This document shows positions 35,544 to 44,777 of a stretch of DNA of 64,000 nucleotides, one piece after another; position 1 is the stretch's first letter, and each line of letters opens with the position of its first letter. The stretch lies in assembly GCA_951812735.1 (NCBI GenBank), contig OX638332.1:1000732-1064731 (forward strand), written 5' to 3'. The position numbers and the translations under genes were made by a program. Under the pieces are notes generated by a model, which made no database searches, had not been told where the DNA came from, and saw nothing but the letters and a program-made list of their open reading frames with translations. The DNA is from Candidatus Dadabacteria bacterium (GTDB taxonomy: Bacteria > Desulfobacterota_D > UBA1144 > Nemesobacterales > Nemesobacteraceae).

Positions 35544-36434
35544 ATGACTCTTTCCTCAATCCCAGAGCTTGCAAACATCGTCCTGCCAGCGTTTCTCGTA
35601 ATCGCCGCGGGTTTTCTTTTCAGCAGGACGAAAAAAATAGATATCTCCTCGATTAACGATCTTGTGGTCTACGTGACCACACCATGTCTCATAATCTCGT
35701 CTCTTTCCGATTTCACCATGGATCCGTCTGTGACGGCGAAGCTGTTTGTTTCCATATCGGCAGTCATTTTCGTTACCATCATAATCGGCGGGGCACTCAC
35801 AAAAGCGCTTCGGCTTGACTCGAGAGTCTATTTGCCCCCCGTGGTTTTCGCAAACACTGGAAACCTAGGCCTCCCTCTTTGTCTTTTCGCGTTCGGACAG
35901 TACGGGTTTAACATCGCGATACTCTGCGTTGTCTCGACCATGCTGCTTCACTATACGGTGGGGATCCTGATTCTCGGTTCCGGAAAAGACCTGCACGAGA
36001 TATTTAAACTTCCCCTGATATACGCCACCGTAGCAGGAATAATCATCAACTCAGTCGGCTTCGAGATACCGGTAGTTATCGAGAGGCCCGTAACACTTCT
36101 CGGGGAGATCACGATACCTGCAATGCTTTTCTCACTCGGATACAAGCTCTCCGAAATGAGGCTTTCCAGGCTCTGGATTTCCTTTCTCTTCGGCTCCGCC
36201 AGGATATTTCTAGGAGTCATTTTTGGAGCACTGTTTGTGAACTTGTTCGGCTTGAAGGGAATTGAGGCAAAAGTAGTCATTCTTGAGTGCGCGATGCCAC
36301 CCGCGGTTTTTAACTTCGTGCTCGCGGAGAAATACGGAAGAGACTCCGAGACGGTCGCATCAATAATAGTGGCCGGAACGGCAGTCTCCCTTCTGGTGCT
36401 TCCGTTCGTTATTTCTTATCTAGTAAATCAGTGA
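35544..36434 (+). CDS. AEC-family (auxin efflux carrier/malate permease-like) transporter
   Basis: A 296-residue membrane protein with about ten hydrophobic segments and the AEC pattern. There is an early NDLVVYVTTPCLIISSL region, the conserved FANTGNLGLPLCLF in the first half, and TIPAMLFSLGYKLSE and ECAMPPAVFNFVLAEKYG in the second. Bacterial members include malonate/malate permeases. The substrate is unknown. It lies 69 bases after fabH on the same strand and converges with rpmB. Confidence 0.88.
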   Translation: MTLSSIPELANIVLPAFLVIAAGFLFSRTKKIDISSINDLVVYVTTPCLIISSLSDFTMDPSVTAKLFVSISAVIFVTIIIGGALTKALRLDSRVYLPPVVFANTGNLGLPLCLFAFGQYGFNIAILCVVSTMLLHYTVGILILGSGKDLHEIFKLPLIYATVAGIIINSVGFEIPVVIERPVTLLGEITIPAMLFSLGYKLSEMRLSRLWISFLFGSARIFLGVIFGALFVNLFGLKGIEAKVVILECAMPPAVFNFVLAEKYGRDSETVASIIVAGTAVSLLVLPFVISYLVNQ

Positions 36435-36438
36435 GAGT

Positions 36439-36681
36439 TCAGCGGGTTATGTCTCTCAAGGTAAGGCCCTCGTCCCTCAGGTAGGGCATAAGGCCTTTTC
36501 TGGTAATGGTTCTTAACGCACGGGCGGAAATTCTTATTCTCACGTACCTGTCTATCTCCGGAACGTATATTCTCTTCCAGTGCAGGTTCGGATTCTGACG
36601 TCTTTTAACGTGGTTGTTCGCATGGGAAACGTTGTTTCCGAAAAGAGGCTTTTTTCCTGTTATTGCGCAACGGCGGGCCAT
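36439..36681 (-). CDS. rpmB: 50S ribosomal protein L28
   Basis: Ribosomal protein L28, 80 residues. Recognised by MARRCAITGKKPLFGNNVSH and the basic middle section RRQNPNLHWKRIYVP. It has a single cysteine and no zinc-binding CxxC pairs, so it is the zinc-independent type. It follows rpmG and shares its promoter. Confidence 0.97.
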   Translation of the reverse strand: MARRCAITGKKPLFGNNVSHANNHVKRRQNPNLHWKRIYVPEIDRYVRIRISARALRTITRKGLMPYLRDEGLTLRDITR

Positions 36682-36696
36682 CGTGATTTCCTTTGA

Positions 36697-36858
36697 CTAC
36701 TTGGTCTCCTTGAAGACAACATGTTTCCTTATCACCGGGTCATACTTTTTCAGTTCAAGACGGTCTGGAGTATTCATCTTGTTTTTCTTTGTGTAGTAGA
36801 TGTAAGGGCTCTCGCTGCTCTTCATCTTCACAAGTACTCTGTTTAACGACCTTCCCAT
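36697..36858 (-). CDS. rpmG: 50S ribosomal protein L33
   Basis: Ribosomal protein L33, 53 residues, read directly from the minus strand. It has [20 protein letters not shown], the core [21 protein letters not shown] and a stop at 36697. There are no cysteines, so it is the zinc-independent form, like L28 beside it. GAGGG lies five bases before the ATG. A promoter is at 36885-36912. Confidence 0.96.
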   Translation of the reverse strand: MGRSLNRVLVKMKSSESPYIYYTKKNKMNTPDRLELKKYDPVIRKHVVFKETK

Positions 36859-36884
36859 TTTAACCCTCGAAAAAGTGAATGGTT

Positions 36885-36912
36885 ATTATCCACAAAAAAA
36901 AACTGTTTTCAA
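36885..36912 (-). promoter_or_regulatory. rpmG-rpmB promoter
   Basis: On the minus strand TTGAAA (36912-36907) and GATAAT (36890-36885) are spaced by 16 bases that include nine consecutive T. The expected start is near 36878, followed by GAGGG and the rpmG ATG. Confidence 0.65.
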
Positions 36913-37030
36913 GAAAATTTTAAAATTTCTTTCGTTTTATCCCAACGAGAAATTCTCTGCGGGCAATTAAGTTCCGTGCTTTAACACCACAATACCTGCG
37001 GTTTTTATGTTCAAAAAAGGGTATGGGAAC

Positions 37031-37426
37031 TCAGTGCTCGCAGTGCTCGCAACTATCTTTTCTACAGAGCCTGAGATTGCGCAGGTGTCCTGAAGCCATT
37101 ATGAAAGCGCCAATGAAAGTGAGTACAGAATCTTGGTAGACAGTAGCGGCGAAAGTTCCGGCAATGAGAAAGCAAAGTCCCACGACCCCCAGCATGATTA
37201 CTTTGAAATCCTTATGACGTCTGCAACCAAGAAATATGGCGACGATACTTGCGGGAACAACCAGCAGAAGTATCAACTCATGAAAAATCTCCCCGAACAA
37301 AACCGTCGAACCCACGACCGGGAACAGTATGAGCGCCACCGGCGCCAAAAAACAGTGAACGACGCAGACGCTCGCAAGTGATATCGAGGCATAATCGGTG
37401 AGTCTCTGAATTCTTACCTGGTTCAT
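37031..37426 (-). CDS. MerC-domain membrane protein
   Basis: A 131-residue protein with four membrane helices and the MerC hallmark VVHCFLAPV in the first helix, plus a cysteine/histidine-rich tail (CRKDSCEHCEH). MerC proteins move mercuric ion across the inner membrane. No merA, merT or merP is near. The gene follows a Fur-family regulator by seven bases, so zinc or another metal is a more likely context than mercury; similar Zur-linked MerC-like proteins are known in proteobacterial genomes as far as I recall. Confidence 0.82.
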   Translation of the reverse strand: MNQVRIQRLTDYASISLASVCVVHCFLAPVALILFPVVGSTVLFGEIFHELILLLVVPASIVAIFLGCRRHKDFKVIMLGVVGLCFLIAGTFAATVYQDSVLTFIGAFIMASGHLRNLRLCRKDSCEHCEH

Positions 37427-37433
37427 TGTATTG

Positions 37434-37880
37434 TTAAGCTGCCTCCGCGCATTTCCCGCACTGGCCGAAAAGCTGTATAAAATGATCCTTCACCCTGAAC
37501 CCCTGCTTTTCAACCGAAGCGTAATCAAAGCTCTCCACCGGACACTCGGGGAAATCGAAAACCACCCTGCAGCCAACGCATACCATGTGATGAACATGCT
37601 CGCCCTGGGAAAACGCGTAGCCGTGACCCCCGTCGGGGAAATGAAGGCGCTTCACGATACCCAGATCCTCGAACACCTCAAGTGTTCTGTAGATGGTGGC
37701 AAGCCCCGTTACACCGAGCATTTCCTTCACCCCATCGTGTATCTCACCGACCGAAAGCGATTTCCCGCTCGTGTGCAGAACATGAACGACGGCGAGGCGT
37801 TGCGCGGTGGACTTAAGGCCCTTTTCCCGCAGAATTCCCTTGGCATACGATTCTTGCGTGCATTCAAAATCTTTAAGCAT
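37434..37880 (-). CDS. zur: Fur-family metalloregulator, probably Zur-like
   Basis: A 148-residue Fur-fold repressor. The DNA-binding half has KGLKSTAQRLAVVHVLH and GLATIYRTLEVFEDLGIV. The metal half has HVHHMVCVGCRVVFDFPEC and a C-terminal CGKCAEAA, giving the two CxxC pairs of the structural zinc site. The family (Fur, Zur, PerR) cannot be settled by eye; the adjacent MerC-like gene and missing iron genes lean to Zur. A 7-1-7 palindrome 13-27 bases upstream suggests autoregulation of the zur-merC operon. Confidence 0.85.
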   Translation of the reverse strand: MLKDFECTQESYAKGILREKGLKSTAQRLAVVHVLHTSGKSLSVGEIHDGVKEMLGVTGLATIYRTLEVFEDLGIVKRLHFPDGGHGYAFSQGEHVHHMVCVGCRVVFDFPECPVESFDYASVEKQGFRVKDHFIQLFGQCGKCAEAA

Positions 37881-37892
37881 GACAACGTTAAA

Positions 37893-37907
37893 TGAGAATA
37901 TTTATCA
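37893..37907. promoter_or_regulatory. Fur-like operator upstream of zur
   Basis: TGAGAAT-A-TTTATCA resembles the Fur-family 7-1-7 half-site pattern TGATAAT-x-ATTATCA with five of seven matching positions. It overlaps a candidate minus-strand -10 box (TATTCT) of the regulator gene. Confidence 0.45.
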
Positions 37908-38164
37908 ACTGAGCGTTATTGTAATCAGTTATCGCAAGCCGTCAAGGGCAAAAACCGAAATTGAAAATACGCAAACACGGAAAGCAAAAAAGCCTGTTCG
38001 CGAAGCAGTTGCATGCCGGAAAAATCCGCGTGAACACAGGCACGGAGCGGTTGTTCCAACAAGTATTTAGGGTTATCCTCTTATCGGAACAAGTATGGAT
38101 TCGGGTTTTCATTTCCAGAAAAGCGGTTCCAAGTTGACACGCGCGGGAGGCAGTTAAGTTCATC

Positions 38165-39475
38165 ATGAGAATTTCGAGAGGAGTACTTTCAATTGCGCTT
38201 CTTGTCCTTACCTTCCTTTTTCTCTCCCCGGGATGTGACGACGGAACCGACGAGCAAGTCGACACCGGCTGCGAGGATGCCTTCTGCATAGGAACACTTT
38301 TCCGGGCAGGCGATTCTCCTTCCTCCGTAATAAAGGCCGCAGAATTCGCAAGGGACGACATTAACGAAGCAGGCGGAAACGTAAAGCTTATCGCCGGAGA
38401 CGGCGCCACGCCTCTTGACTCAGCAGAAGAACTTCTGGAAATGGGCGTGAAGGCGATAATCGGACCCGGAACTTCGCAGAGTTCCCTTGATATTTTTGAT
38501 TTTCTGCTCAAAAGCGGCTTGATTGCGGTTTCACCCTCCGCAACTTCCGTTACCCTGACCGAAGAAAACAGGAAAATTTCCCAGGCCGGTGGAACCCCCT
38601 TTTTCTTCAGGACCGTTCCGACGGATTCGTTTCAGGCAAAAATTCTGGCGGCCGAAGTCCAAAACGGGGACGAAGTGCTGATAGTCCATCGAAACGATAA
38701 CTACGGAGTGAAGCTCACGGAACTGATCCGCCATGAGTTCCTTTCCCAACACCGTCCCGCCGCCAAAGTCGTCAGGTACGAGCGATACTATTCTGACGAT
38801 CCAAGGTTCGAGGAGAAAACCCGGGCCGTGCTTGACGATATCGAGGCGGTAGGAGGAATCGGCAACATAGGTTCCATAATACTGATCCTAGCGACAGATG
38901 AAGGAGGGAAGATAATAAAGGGCATGCTTGACTCCACGATCGTTCCGTCCGCCGCGAGATACTATACCTCCGACTCATTCGCGGTTGAGAACCTGCATGA
39001 ACGCGTGGACCGGGACAACCCGGCCGCGGTTAAAGGCTTCAAAAGTACGACTCCGTGTGCGCTGCCGGACCCTCCCGAGAGAAAAGACGAGTTTGAAAAA
39101 CGCTTTGACCGGGAGATGTTCCCTTCCCTTCAATTCGCCGTCCATGCCTATGACGCAGTGGTAGCGGTAGCGCTCGCAGCCTTGAGCGCCGGAAGCGACG
39201 ACCCTTCCGAATATGTCTCCGAAATGCCAAACGTTACGGGAGGAGGAAACCGGTGCTTAAGCTACGCAGAATGCGCCGCCGCTATTACTGATGAGACCGC
39301 GGCCAACGACAACATCAATTACGAAGGAGTTTCAGGACCGATAGAGTTCGATGAAAACGGAGACATAGGAGCGGGATGCTATTCCGTCTACACATACGAT
39401 GCTACGGGCGGGCGCACCAGACGGATTTTCAGCATTCCGGATCTAGAAGACGTAACACCTGTCCAGATGCCTTAA
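38165..39475 (+). CDS. ABC substrate-binding lipoprotein, Leu/Ile/Val-binding family
   Basis: A 436-residue binding protein with signal sequence and lipobox LSPGC (Cys24). After a short acidic linker the periplasmic-binding fold is recognisable in AAEFARDDINEAGGNVKLIAG, VKAIIGPGTSQSSLDI and LIAVSPSATSVTL. It is a second LIV-type protein, distinct from the one at 25426-26583, with extra cysteines (near 36, 41, 301, 353, 359 and 392) that may form disulfides. No permease or ATPase genes are adjacent. GGGAGG lies 14 bases before the ATG. Confidence 0.88.
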   Translation: MRISRGVLSIALLVLTFLFLSPGCDDGTDEQVDTGCEDAFCIGTLFRAGDSPSSVIKAAEFARDDINEAGGNVKLIAGDGATPLDSAEELLEMGVKAIIGPGTSQSSLDIFDFLLKSGLIAVSPSATSVTLTEENRKISQAGGTPFFFRTVPTDSFQAKILAAEVQNGDEVLIVHRNDNYGVKLTELIRHEFLSQHRPAAKVVRYERYYSDDPRFEEKTRAVLDDIEAVGGIGNIGSIILILATDEGGKIIKGMLDSTIVPSAARYYTSDSFAVENLHERVDRDNPAAVKGFKSTTPCALPDPPERKDEFEKRFDREMFPSLQFAVHAYDAVVAVALAALSAGSDDPSEYVSEMPNVTGGGNRCLSYAECAAAITDETAANDNINYEGVSGPIEFDENGDIGAGCYSVYTYDATGGRTRRIFSIPDLEDVTPVQMP

Positions 39476-39511
39476 AACCATTTGGCTGCCGAAGCGGTTT
39501 CGAACAATGAA

Positions 39512-40273
39512 TCACTTGGCTATAATGCCGCCGTCAATCGATAGCATCGAACCAGTGTTGAACATGACCTTATCATCGCAGAGAAACAGAACCGCTTCGG
39601 CTATCTCGTAAGAATCGGCCAGCCGCCCCATGGGGTGAAGCGATTCCATAAACGCCTGGGCAGCATCAGCATCCTCGGCTCTCTCGAGGTAAGAATCGAA
39701 CATCGGCGTCCAGACCCCGCCGGGACAGACAGCGTTTATCCTGAGTCCCTTGTCAGCGTACTCAAGGGCCATGCTTCTTGTGAGCTGAACAAGGGCACCC
39801 TTGGATGCCGAGTATGTCGAAAGCCCCGCGAACCCCTTTAACCCGAGAACAGAAGAGTTGTTCACAATAAAACCCCTGCCCGCGGAAATCATGTGAGGAA
39901 TAGCGTATTTGCACATCATGAAAGCTCCCTTCACGTTTATATCGAACATCTGCTGGAATCTATCGGTTCCGACTTCGTGAGAGGGACCGGAAAAAATAAT
40001 ACCCGCGTTGTTAAAAAGAATGTCGATCTTCCCGTGCTCACGAAAAGCGGTCTCCACGGTCGCGGCGCAGTCGCTCTGAACAGAGATGTCGCAGACTTTG
40101 TATTCTATCGAGAGTCCTTCCTCCTCCGCCTTTCCGCATACCTCTTTTAGCTTCTCCTCCCTTCTCCCGGCAATCAGAACCCTGGCTCCGTTTCGCACCA
40201 GTGAAAGCGCGGTAGCCTCCCCGATTCCGGTTCCCCCTCCGGTAATAATCGCTGAGCGTCCTTTAAATCTCAT
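39512..40273 (-). CDS. Short-chain dehydrogenase/reductase
   Basis: A 253-residue classical SDR. It has the cofactor motif TGGGTGIGEATAL (11-23), NNAG, the catalytic Ser in NNSSVLGLKGFAG, the YSASK motif and the C-terminal SMLSIDGG. Basic residues after the second strand (GRREEK) suggest NADP(H). The substrate is unknown. It is converging on the LIV-type binding protein gene and follows oadB by about 40 bases on the same strand. Confidence 0.92.
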   Translation of the reverse strand: MRFKGRSAIITGGGTGIGEATALSLVRNGARVLIAGRREEKLKEVCGKAEEEGLSIEYKVCDISVQSDCAATVETAFREHGKIDILFNNAGIIFSGPSHEVGTDRFQQMFDINVKGAFMMCKYAIPHMISAGRGFIVNNSSVLGLKGFAGLSTYSASKGALVQLTRSMALEYADKGLRINAVCPGGVWTPMFDSYLERAEDADAAQAFMESLHPMGRLADSYEIAEAVLFLCDDKVMFNTGSMLSIDGGIIAK

Positions 40274-40315
40274 CGCAGACTCCGCAAAAAATATTCTTTC
40301 TAACTAATCAGAAAC

Positions 40316-41614
40316 TTACTGGAAAACCGCAAGCAGCATGCCTGCAGCCACCGCCGAACCCACAACCCCAGCCACGTTCGGACCCATGGCGTGCATAAGG
40401 AGCACATTCTGGGGATCCTCCCTGGATCCCATGTCCTGCGAGACCCGGGCGGCCATCGGAACCGCCGAAACTCCCGCTGAACCGATCAGAGGATTGATCT
40501 TTGTTTCGGAGAAAACATTCATAAGCTTGGCCATCAGTACCCCGGAGGCAGTGCCTATGCAGAAAGCCACGATCCCCAGAAGAAGTATGCCAAGAGTCTC
40601 AAGGGAAAGAAATTCGGAGGCCAGAAGCTGCGACCCGACTCCGAGACCGAGAAATATCGTAACTATGTTGATAAGCGCGTTTCTCGTAGTATCCGAAAGC
40701 CGGTCGACCACTCCGCATTCCCTCATCAGATTGCCGAAAGCGAAAAAACCTATTAGAGGCGCCGCAGATGGAAGAAAAAGAAAGCAGAGAGTAAGAGCAA
40801 TCAACGGAAACATTATTCTTTCTCTTTTCGCCACCGGACGAAGCTGGCTCATCCTTATTTTTCTCTCTTCAGGGGAAGTAAGAGCTTTCATTATCGGGGG
40901 CTGGATTATCGGCACAAGCGCCATGTAGGAATACGCAGCGACCGAGACCGCACCGAGAAGCCTCGGGGAGAGCTGTGAAGAAATGTAAATAGAGGTCGGT
41001 CCGTCCGCTGATCCTATTATTCCTATCGACGCCGCGTCGCTCAGGGAAAAATCAATTCCGGGCACGTACCGGGCAAGCACGAGCGCACCGATCAATGTCG
41101 AGAAAATGCCGAACTGCGCTGCGCCTCCCAGAAGAACCGTCTTAGGATTGGCCAGAAGCGGGCCGAAATCGGTAAGTGCCCCCACTCCCATGAATATCAG
41201 AAGGGGGAAAATACCGGTCTTTATACCAACATCGTACACGTAGTAAAGTACCCCGCCGGGGTCGTTTATCCCCGCAAGTGGAATGTTGGCCAATATGCAC
41301 CCGAAAGCTATCGTAACCAGGAGAAGAGGTTCGAATTTCTTGGCGATCCCCAGGTAGAGAAGAAGAAATCCTACCAGAATCATCAAGAACATCCCGAACC
41401 CGTTAACCCAGGAAATTGCGTTGCCCGCGATAAACCCGTAGACACCTGTGCTGGTAGCCACGTTTTTCAAAAGCTGGGAAAAAGATGCAAGCTCCTTGGT
41501 TTGCTCCTCGGCGGCTGCCACGTCGCTTACCGCCTCCCCGAAACAGTCGGGTGCGCCGGCAAACATTCCCAGAGAAAACGCAAGAACTGCGAAAATAAGG
41601 ATGGATTTTTTCAT
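40316..41614 (-). CDS. oadB: Sodium-pumping decarboxylase, beta (membrane) subunit
   Basis: OadB-type carboxybiotin decarboxylase, 432 residues with about ten membrane spans. It couples release of CO2 from carboxybiotin to outward Na+ transport. Conserved segments are [19 protein letters not shown], the acid-containing loop [13 protein letters not shown] and [20 protein letters not shown] with [15 protein letters not shown]. The N-terminus has an extra hydrophobic segment of about 25 residues plus a linker not found in classical OadB. The start lies four bases after the oadA stop, in the order oadG-oadA-oadB. Confidence 0.95.
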   Translation of the reverse strand: MKKSILIFAVLAFSLGMFAGAPDCFGEAVSDVAAAEEQTKELASFSQLLKNVATSTGVYGFIAGNAISWVNGFGMFLMILVGFLLLYLGIAKKFEPLLLVTIAFGCILANIPLAGINDPGGVLYYVYDVGIKTGIFPLLIFMGVGALTDFGPLLANPKTVLLGGAAQFGIFSTLIGALVLARYVPGIDFSLSDAASIGIIGSADGPTSIYISSQLSPRLLGAVSVAAYSYMALVPIIQPPIMKALTSPEERKIRMSQLRPVAKRERIMFPLIALTLCFLFLPSAAPLIGFFAFGNLMRECGVVDRLSDTTRNALINIVTIFLGLGVGSQLLASEFLSLETLGILLLGIVAFCIGTASGVLMAKLMNVFSETKINPLIGSAGVSAVPMAARVSQDMGSREDPQNVLLMHAMGPNVAGVVGSAVAAGMLLAVFQ

Positions 41615-41618
41615 GTGC

Positions 41619-43436
41619 TCAAGAGGGAAGAATGGTGAGGATAAGCTGACCCGTCTCTACTACCTGTCCCTGTTCAACCTCAATGGACACCACTTCGCCA
41701 TCGCACGGAGAGGCAACCGGAGTTTCCATCTTCATGGCTTCAAGCATGATCAGCGTCTGATTTTCCTTTACCTTATCCCCTGCCCCGACTACCACCTTGT
41801 ACACGTTGCCGGGCACGCTCGCCGTAACGGCCACAACGTCGGGAGAATCCTCTTCCTTAACGGAAGATGTTTTTGCTGCGGGAGCCTCGGTTACCGAAGC
41901 AACCTCCGAAGATCCTTCTTTCACGGTTACGTTATAGCTTCTCCCGTCAACCGTGATCACGAAGTTCTCCCCGGTACCGGACACCTTAGATGCCACGCTC
42001 GTACCGAGACCGCGTTTTTGTGGAGCCTTTTCCTCAGGCGCCTCTCTTCTTATGTTGACGCTGAAGTTCCCCTTGAGAAATTCAAGGCCCTTGTTTCCGC
42101 CCTGGGTCTGGAGCGCCCCGACTATAAATATGTTCTCCTCTGTAACATCGAGACCTTCTTTTTCGAGAATCTCGGTCGCCTTGGGAATTCCGGGCTCAAG
42201 TATGTCAAGCGGATCGCCTTCAAAGCGAGGCTTGCCCATCTGCTCCTCCGCTATGGCCACGACTTCGGGGTCGGGCTCAACGGGAGTGCGTCCGAAGTAA
42301 CCGAGCACCATGTTTCCGTAACCATCGGTGATCTTCTTCCAAGGTCCCTGAGTGACGTTCGCGTAGGCCTGCTGGAAATAAAACTGTGAAACCGGGGTAA
42401 CCGAGGTTCCGAATCCCCCCTTGGCCACGCATTCGCTCATCGCCTCGATCACCTTGGGGTAGAGATCAAGAGTGCCGGTGTCTCTCATCATCATCGTGTT
42501 CGCCGTAAGCGCTCCGCCGGGCATCGGAGAGAGAAGAACCTCCGATGAGACCCGAAGGGCTTCGGGCGGAAAATAGTAGCCCGACATGCATTCCTTAAAC
42601 ACGGAATTAGCTTCAAGAATCTTGTTCACGTCCACATCCAGAGTGTATTCCGTTCCTTTAAGGGCATTCCACATGGATATCAGGTCGGGCTGGGACGTGC
42701 CCCCGGAAACCGGGGCTCTGGCGACGCAGATTCCGTCACATCCGCCGTTTATGGCGGCCATGTACTGATTGACTCCCTGGGCGGCCGTTTCATGGGTATG
42801 AACCCAGAGAATGACATTTTCTCCGACGAGCTTCCTCGCGGCCTTCAGGGTCTCGTAAACTTTTTTCGGGTTCGAGGTTCCCGAAGCATCCTTAAAGCAT
42901 ATGGAATCGTAGGGAAGTCCCGAATCGAGTATTTTCTTCAGCCTGTCTATATAAAAATCAACGTCGTGGGCTCCTTCGCAGCCCGGAGGAAGCTCCATGA
43001 GCGTTACCACGGCTTGGTGATGCAGGCCCGCATTTTTTATACACTGGCCTGAGTACTCGAGATTTCTTACATCATTTAAGGCGTCGAAGTTTCTTATGTG
43101 CGTTATGCCGTGCTTCTTGAACATCCTGGCGTGGAGATCTATCATGTCCTTGGGCTGCTGGGACAGCGCAACCACGTTGATCCCCCTCGCAAGCGTCTGC
43201 AGGTTGGCATCCGGCCCCGCCGCCTCGCGGAAGCGATCCATCATGTCAAAAGCGGATTCTCCGCAGTAAAGAAACAGGCTCTGGAATCTAGCTCCACCAC
43301 CTGCCTCGAAGTGGGTTATTCCGGCTTCCCTCGCGGCTTCAACCGCCGGGATAAAGTCTTCTGTGAGCACCCTTGCGCCGAAAACGGACTGAAATCCGTC
43401 GCGAAAAGATGTATCCTGAAATAAAATTTTCTTCAT
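41619..43436 (-). CDS. oadA: Sodium-pumping decarboxylase, alpha subunit (carboxyltransferase plus biotin domain)
   Basis: A 605-residue OadA-like protein: a carboxyltransferase TIM barrel (1-300), the PYC_OADA domain (about 310-460), a linker, and a C-terminal biotin domain with EAMKMETP (Lys569). Metal ligands Asp13 and His213/His215 (HTHETAA) and the active-site Lys182 (CFKDASG) are present. The substrate loops differ from textbook oxaloacetate decarboxylase: RDGFQS replaces RDAHQS and EAGGGARFQ replaces EVWGGATFD. The oxaloacetate specificity is therefore uncertain. Alternatives are a related keto acid or acyl-CoA decarboxylase. Confidence 0.9.
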   Translation of the reverse strand: MKKILFQDTSFRDGFQSVFGARVLTEDFIPAVEAAREAGITHFEAGGGARFQSLFLYCGESAFDMMDRFREAAGPDANLQTLARGINVVALSQQPKDMIDLHARMFKKHGITHIRNFDALNDVRNLEYSGQCIKNAGLHHQAVVTLMELPPGCEGAHDVDFYIDRLKKILDSGLPYDSICFKDASGTSNPKKVYETLKAARKLVGENVILWVHTHETAAQGVNQYMAAINGGCDGICVARAPVSGGTSQPDLISMWNALKGTEYTLDVDVNKILEANSVFKECMSGYYFPPEALRVSSEVLLSPMPGGALTANTMMMRDTGTLDLYPKVIEAMSECVAKGGFGTSVTPVSQFYFQQAYANVTQGPWKKITDGYGNMVLGYFGRTPVEPDPEVVAIAEEQMGKPRFEGDPLDILEPGIPKATEILEKEGLDVTEENIFIVGALQTQGGNKGLEFLKGNFSVNIRREAPEEKAPQKRGLGTSVASKVSGTGENFVITVDGRSYNVTVKEGSSEVASVTEAPAAKTSSVKEEDSPDVVAVTASVPGNVYKVVVGAGDKVKENQTLIMLEAMKMETPVASPCDGEVVSIEVEQGQVVETGQLILTILPS

Positions 43437-43460
43437 GACAAGACCTTTGAGTTTTCAAGA

Positions 43461-43685
43461 TCAGCCGTCGTCGGCATGTTTCGTCTTGTAGGCCGCCACC
43501 GCCGCAGCTATGACCGGAATGACATCCCTGCGGGATTTTGTGGACGCCCCCGTATCCGAAGACACTCGAGCGTCGCTGTCTTTAAACAGCTTTGCCGACA
43601 GCATCACGCTAAGCATCAAGACAAGGAGGAAAACATATACTATGGCCATACCGATGACCATAAGCTTTACGCCTTCAAGGATCAT
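43461..43685 (-). CDS. oadG: Sodium-pumping decarboxylase, gamma subunit
   Basis: A 74-residue OadG-type subunit with one N-terminal membrane helix (about 7-30) and a short charged tail ending in KTKHADDG. The gamma subunit holds the complex together and stabilises the carboxyltransferase. The order oadG-oadA-oadB on the minus strand is standard. The promoter at 43731-43759 drives it. No clear ribosome site is visible before the ATG. Confidence 0.85.
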   Translation of the reverse strand: MILEGVKLMVIGMAIVYVFLLVLMLSVMLSAKLFKDSDARVSSDTGASTKSRRDVIPVIAAAVAAYKTKHADDG

Positions 43686-43730
43686 AGTGGACGAAGAATC
43701 TCAAAAACCGTTTGAATTTGATGGGTATCA

Positions 43731-43759
43731 ATTATTTACAACAACTTGTTTGTTGTCAA
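43731..43759 (-). promoter_or_regulatory. oadGAB promoter with an inverted repeat in the spacer
   Basis: On the minus strand TTGACA (43759-43754) and AATAAT (43736-43731) have a 17-base spacer. The inverted repeat ACAACAA-CTTGT-TTGTTGT (43738-43756) fills that spacer and is well placed for a repressor. The rpmH promoter faces the other way. Confidence 0.65.
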
Positions 43760-43813
43760 TTTGGACCCGGGCGTCGCATGGGTGCCTTGGATTGCAAACG
43801 GTCCATTTCTCTC

Positions 43814-43842
43814 TTGACCTTCAAATCCTTACGTGTTATTCT
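43814..43842 (+). promoter_or_regulatory. rpmH promoter
   Basis: TTGACC (43814-43819) and TATTCT (43837-43842) are spaced by 17 bases. The expected start is near 43849, so the leader before the ATG at 43854 would be about five bases. No ribosome site is present. Confidence 0.65.
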
Positions 43843-43853
43843 CACCCCCCACT

Positions 43854-44003
43854 ATGAAAAGGACTTATCAACCGCACGTGAAAAAGAGGCTTAGAACGCA
43901 CGGCTTCCGCGCGAGACTGAGCACGAGGGGAGGAAGAAGCATACTGAGGAGAAGAACTGCCAAAGGAAGGTACGTTCTCACGGTTGGGAGATGGAAAAAG
44001 TAG
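43854..44003 (+). CDS. rpmH: 50S ribosomal protein L34
   Basis: Ribosomal protein L34, 49 residues, read from the sequence: it begins [18 protein letters not shown] and ends [11 protein letters not shown]. It is first in the conserved cluster rpmH-rnpA-yidD-yidC-jag. Its last 13 bases overlap the rnpA start in another frame. The -10 box is only 11 bases before the ATG, so a near-leaderless transcript is likely. dnaA is not seen here. Confidence 0.97.
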   Translation: MKRTYQPHVKKRLRTHGFRARLSTRGGRSILRRRTAKGRYVLTVGRWKK

Positions 44004-44350
44004 CGATTGAGTCCGACAATTCGTTCCCCGCAAAATTCAAGATAAAGACACCCCGCGACTTTCGCAATATACTCTCAGAAGGCACTAAAACCCACTCGGA
44101 AAACTTCATACTCTACGTAAAGCCCAACTCTCTGGGGTTTCCCCGCCTAGGAGTGTCCGTAGGCAAAAAAGCCTCGGCAAGTTCCGTCAGAAGAAACAGG
44201 ATGAAAAGGGTGCTGAGGGAGGTTTTCAGGAAAAACAAACCCGCCTTTTATTCAAACGACGTGGTGTTCGTAGTAAAAAATGACGTATCGCATAAAAAGT
44301 TTTCGGGACTTTACTCGGAGATAAGAAAACTCGTAACCCGTACCAAATGA
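43991..44350 (+). CDS. rnpA: Ribonuclease P protein component
   Basis: RnpA is the protein cofactor of RNase P, which trims tRNA 5' ends. The 119-residue chain has the diagnostic [15 protein letters not shown]. The N-terminal extension of about 15 residues is longer than in E. coli. It overlaps rpmH by 13 bases and yidD by four, so the three are translated as a coupled unit. Confidence 0.95.
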   Translation: MEKVAIESDNSFPAKFKIKTPRDFRNILSEGTKTHSENFILYVKPNSLGFPRLGVSVGKKASASSVRRNRMKRVLREVFRKNKPAFYSNDVVFVVKNDVSHKKFSGLYSEIRKLVTRTK

Positions 44351-44583
44351 AAGAAAATTTCGCAGTCAGGTTCTTTGTTTTTCTGGTAAGACTCTACCAG
44401 AGAACCGTTTCCCCTATGCTTCCCCAGACCTGCAGATTCCACCCCAGCTGCTCGGCGTATTCGATTGAGGCTCTCAGGGAACACGGAACTCTTAGGGGAA
44501 TATGGATGACCCTTAGAAGAATATTGCGGTGCCATCCGTTAAGCGCGGGGGGATATGACCCCGTAAGGAAAAAAAAGCAATAA
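44347..44583 (+). CDS. yidD: Membrane protein insertion efficiency factor YidD
   Basis: A 78-residue YidD protein with the three conserved cysteines in LPQTCRFHPSCSAYSIEAL and RRILRCHPLSAGGYDPV. It is a small peripheral membrane protein that assists YidC-dependent insertion. It starts inside the end of rnpA (four-base overlap). The basic tail RKKKQ is normal. Confidence 0.95.
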   Translation: MKENFAVRFFVFLVRLYQRTVSPMLPQTCRFHPSCSAYSIEALREHGTLRGIWMTLRRILRCHPLSAGGYDPVRKKKQ

Positions 44584-44777
44584 GCTTGAGGGCGCAGGAA
44601 CAAAAACGGTCTATTGCTATTCAAACTTATCGTGTATCATTGCCTTTATGAATTCTTACTCTTTAATTCCCTGCTACGTACTAAAACCACGCGCGGAAAA
44701 CGGGAGCGGTTTTACCAGTGCTTCGCGGAAATCACGATAGCGCTCCACATCCTCGATAAAACCCGAAGAAACAACAT

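Noticed and set aside
37431..37895. 154-codon plus-strand frame over zur
   Set aside because: Antisense to the Fur-family gene, which has full domain motifs; the plus frame has none.
41448..42389. 313-codon open frame on the plus strand across oadB/oadA
   Set aside because: Antisense to well-conserved genes; the translation is rich in basic and aromatic residues with no domain, as expected for a shadow frame.
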